Assembly (NCBI GenBank): GCA_002333205.1
Contig: DDAD01000147.1
Coordinates: 2,123-9,700, forward strand
Origin: Pedobacter sp. UBA2067
GTDB lineage: Bacteria; Bacteroidota; Bacteroidia; Sphingobacteriales; Sphingobacteriaceae
Direction of reading: 5' to 3'
Length of the DNA: 7,578 nt
A program made the translations under genes and the position numbers. Positions 5,000 to 7,578 of the stretch are shown here, piece after piece. The notes beneath the pieces are model-generated. The model saw nothing but the letters and a program-made list of their open reading frames with translations. It had not been told where the DNA came from and searched no databases. Numbering within the stretch: position 1 is the stretch's first letter; each line of letters begins with the position of its first letter.

Positions 5000-7490
5000 T
5001 AAAAGACTGAACAAAAACAGCCTGCTAGAAATCCTTTGTACTTCGCAGACCCCTACAGCTGTATATTCAGGCGACGAAATACTTATTGAGCTTGCTAACC
5101 CAGCTATGCTTAAATCCTGGGGAAAAGGACCTGAGGTAGTTGGAAGAACACTCTCCGATGCATTACCTGAAATAGAAAATCAGCCCTTTGTTAAAATGCT
5201 TCAAAAGGTCTGGAGATCAGGGATAGACGACGTAGGTGAGGCTATTGCTGCTGAACTGGTTGTAGATGGCAAACTTCAGTTATACTATTTCGATTATGCT
5301 TACCGTGCCATAAAAAATAGCGAGGGTAAAGTATATGCCATCTTCCACACGGCAACCGACGTTACCGAGAAAATCAACAGTAGAAAGGAGCTTGAGCGCT
5401 CAAGGGAGCGTAAGGAGTTATTTGAGCGGGAGCAGGCGCTTAATGAAGAGTTGGCTGCAGCTAACGAAGAACTTTCTGCAACTAATGAAGAGTTGGAGGC
5501 GGTTCAGAATAGTCTATATGAGATTAATAGTGACCTGGAAAGCAGGGTAGAAGCACGAACTGCAGCACTTTCTGATTCAGAAAGCAGGTTACGATATTTG
5601 CTGTCTGATGCACCCATTGCCATAGCGGTTCTTAGGGGCAGAGAGTTGATAATTGAAATAGCAAATAAAAAGATTTTAGAAGTATGGGGTAAAAATGAAG
5701 ATGTCATTGGCAAACGACTTTACCTAGCGCTGCCTGAACTTGCAGGACAAAATTTTCTTCGGCTTTTGGATGAGGTATATACATCCGGAAAACCACACTA
5801 TGGCGTTGAGGCGAAAGCTCTTTTTGAGCAAAACGGCAACCTGGAAGAGGTATATTTAAATTTTGTTTATAAGCCTTTGCAAGATCAGCACGGTGTTACC
5901 AGTGGTATAATGGTTACTGCAAATGTGGTCACGGAACAGGTCATCGCAAGACAAAAGGTTCAGCAGCTTAATGAAGAATTAACTTCAATCAACGAAGAAT
6001 TAAACGAATCACAGGAACGCCTACTGATTACAAACCTGGATCTTCAATCAAGTGAAAATCGTTTAAACAGGATCTTAAGTGAACTTCCAATACCTGTAGT
6101 CGTACTAATGGGGCCTGAGCAAATTATTTCCACGACAAACGCGGCATTGTTAAAGTTTTGGAATCGAAGCAAAGAGGAGGTATTGGGTAAGCCTATGCTT
6201 GCGGTGTTTCCTGAATTAAAAGATCAGGTTTATCCTGCAATCTGGAAACAGGTACTGGAAGGTGGTGAGCCGCTTAAAGATCCGGAGAAAGTGGTGACTT
6301 ATAAGGATAAGGTCACAGGTGAAGATCGCACGTTTTATATTGATTATTATTGTCAGCCTTTGCAGGACAGGATTGGAAATCCGGTAGGGGTTATCTCAAC
6401 AGTGGTTAATGTGACTGAAAAGGTACGTTCAAGAAAGCTGATAGAGGAGGCGGAAAGTAGACTTCGCCTTGCTGTTGATTCAGCGAAGCTAGGAACATGG
6501 TATGTAGATTTATCAAGTCGAGAGCTAAAGACATCGGCAAGGTTAAAGGAGATTTTTGGTTTTTACCAAACTGACGAAGTAACCCTTGCAGCAGCTACTG
6601 GTCAAATACTGGAAGAATATAGAGCGGATGTGATCCAGGCCATTGAGCATGCCATATCAGATGCTGCTTCTTACGACATTGAATATCCACTAAAAAGCTT
6701 CCGGGATGGAACAATCAGGTGGGTACGTGCCACAGGTAAACTTTATGAAAACGAGAGTGGAAAGGGGAACTTTTCGGGAATTGTGCAAGACATCACCCAG
6801 CGTAAAACCGAGGAGCAGCGCAAAGATGATTTTTTAAGTATTGCCAGTCATGAGCTTAAAACCCCGGTAACATCTTTAAAGGGAGCACTTCAGCTTTTAG
6901 ATCGTAAAAAAAATGATTTGGGGAATCCGGTAGTACCCAGGTTGATTACCCAGGCTAACATCAGTGTGGAAAAGATTACCTACCTGATCGATGATCTGTT
7001 AAATACGACAAGAACAAACCAGGGCCAACTTCATTTGAACTATTCCGAGTTTACAATTGTAGAGATGCTTGAAAAGTGTTGCCACCATATTAGAATCGGC
7101 GGGAAACATGAACTTATTCTGCAAGGAGATCGCAGCCTTAAAATGTGGGCTGATGAACTGCGCATAGATCAGGTGGTGGTTAATCTGGTTAACAATGCAG
7201 TTAAATATGCGCCAAACCAGAGAGAGATCTATCTGATCGTTGAAGATCTGGGAGATTGGGTTAAGGTTTCCGTAAAAGATAACGGTCCCGGAATTTCTAA
7301 AGACAAGCTTGCCCATTTATTTGACCGCTACTACCGGGTAGATTATAGCGGAGTACAGTACTCAGGACTTGGACTCGGCTTATACATTAGTGCGGAGATT
7401 GTTAAGAAACATAATGGTAGAATTGGTGTAGAAAGCGAAATAGGAAAAGGGAGTACTTTCTGGTTTACCGTGCCTAGTACAAAAACATGA
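4989..7490 (+). CDS. soluble multi-PAS sensor histidine kinase, 833 aa
   Basis: A large cytosolic sensor kinase. Domains in order: PAS 1 (about 15-128), a long coiled coil (about 130-200) with the repeated unit NEEL (LNEELAAANEELSATNEELEA), PAS 2 (about 200-318), a second coiled coil (about 320-358, again with NEEL units), PAS 3 (about 358-480), PAS 4 of the PAS_3 type (about 488-607, with DGTIRWVRATGK and FSGIVQDITQRK), HisKA (about 612-675) and HATPase_c (about 715-830). The phospho-acceptor is His621 in SHELKTP. The ATP site has N-box VNLVNNAVKY (Asn736), G1 box DNGPGI at 764-769, LFDRYYR at 777-783 and G2 box GLGLGL at 793-798. No signal peptide or membrane segment is visible. There is no C-terminal receiver, so it depends on separate receivers; the two upstream are obvious candidates, though only the one at 4103 has a full active site. 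ATG 4989 lies inside the end of the preceding receiver frame. Confidence 0.94.
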   Translation: MNHNKRLNKNSLLEILCTSQTPTAVYSGDEILIELANPAMLKSWGKGPEVVGRTLSDALPEIENQPFVKMLQKVWRSGIDDVGEAIAAELVVDGKLQLYYFDYAYRAIKNSEGKVYAIFHTATDVTEKINSRKELERSRERKELFEREQALNEELAAANEELSATNEELEAVQNSLYEINSDLESRVEARTAALSDSESRLRYLLSDAPIAIAVLRGRELIIEIANKKILEVWGKNEDVIGKRLYLALPELAGQNFLRLLDEVYTSGKPHYGVEAKALFEQNGNLEEVYLNFVYKPLQDQHGVTSGIMVTANVVTEQVIARQKVQQLNEELTSINEELNESQERLLITNLDLQSSENRLNRILSELPIPVVVLMGPEQIISTTNAALLKFWNRSKEEVLGKPMLAVFPELKDQVYPAIWKQVLEGGEPLKDPEKVVTYKDKVTGEDRTFYIDYYCQPLQDRIGNPVGVISTVVNVTEKVRSRKLIEEAESRLRLAVDSAKLGTWYVDLSSRELKTSARLKEIFGFYQTDEVTLAAATGQILEEYRADVIQAIEHAISDAASYDIEYPLKSFRDGTIRWVRATGKLYENESGKGNFSGIVQDITQRKTEEQRKDDFLSIASHELKTPVTSLKGALQLLDRKKNDLGNPVVPRLITQANISVEKITYLIDDLLNTTRTNQGQLHLNYSEFTIVEMLEKCCHHIRIGGKHELILQGDRSLKMWADELRIDQVVVNLVNNAVKYAPNQREIYLIVEDLGDWVKVSVKDNGPGISKDKLAHLFDRYYRVDYSGVQYSGLGLGLYISAEIVKKHNGRIGVESEIGKGSTFWFTVPSTKT

Positions 7491-7531
7491 ATAACGCTAC
7501 TTAGAGCAGCATTCTAAATCCAGGTCTGCTA

Positions 7532-7539
7532 TAAATTTG
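7532..7539 (+). promoter_or_regulatory. possible -7 promoter element (TAAATTTG)
   Basis: TAAATTTG fits TAnnTTTG and lies 42 bases after the kinase stop, pointing toward a gene beyond the window. No -33 element is recognisable. The match is short and in AT-rich DNA, so weight is low. Confidence 0.2.
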
Positions 7540-7578
7540 GGCAAATGTATATGGATGCGGTAAGCAGGTAGAATACAA

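Noticed and set aside
6999..7316. Minus-strand frame of 105 codons opposite the ATPase domain of the large kinase
   Set aside because: It lies fully within a well supported kinase domain on the other strand and shows no known motif.
7504..7531. AGCAG/CTGCT pairing after the large kinase as a terminator
   Set aside because: Five base pairs with a long loop and no following T-run.

Overview
The window looks like chromosomal DNA of a Bacteroidota bacterium, most likely a Sphingobacteriaceae member (Pedobacter/Mucilaginibacter-like). This rests on AT-rich intergenic DNA, the lack of Shine-Dalgarno sequences before starts, several TAnnTTTG (-7 type) promoter candidates, and soluble multi-PAS histidine kinases with a familiar small hypothetical protein. 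The genus is inferred from style, not from a marker gene.

Left part (1-2920): two related cytosolic PAS histidine kinase genes lie in the same orientation. The first (137-1062) is broken by a one-base frameshift near 434-436 and a deletion of about 158 bases near 741-745. The second (1784-2869) is intact and ends at a probable terminator. Both start codons are preceded by the same conserved leader of about 36 bases. Between them, on the minus strand, is a small hypothetical protein gene (1136-1381) and about 400 bases of non-coding DNA with a strong hairpin.

Middle (3165-4102): an HD-domain phosphohydrolase of the YfbR/HDDC2 type is encoded on the minus strand with a good -7 promoter element. 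It is divergent from a single-domain response regulator, and the shared 338-base intergenic region holds three inverted repeats.

Right part (4103-7490): an intact stand-alone receiver gene (4103-4480) is followed by a 178-base gap with overlapping inverted repeats. Next comes a second stand-alone receiver whose 5' end is decayed (open from 4658, no acidic pocket). It overlaps by 11 bases the start of a large soluble hybrid-less kinase with four PAS domains (4989-7490). The right part therefore encodes a kinase with receiver partners and no DNA-binding output domain, which suggests a phosphorelay or protein-protein output. I see no mobile element, CRISPR array, tRNA or rRNA. Nothing here is clearly a new kind of system; the most interesting points are the gene decay pattern, the conserved kinase leader and the clustered inverted repeats.
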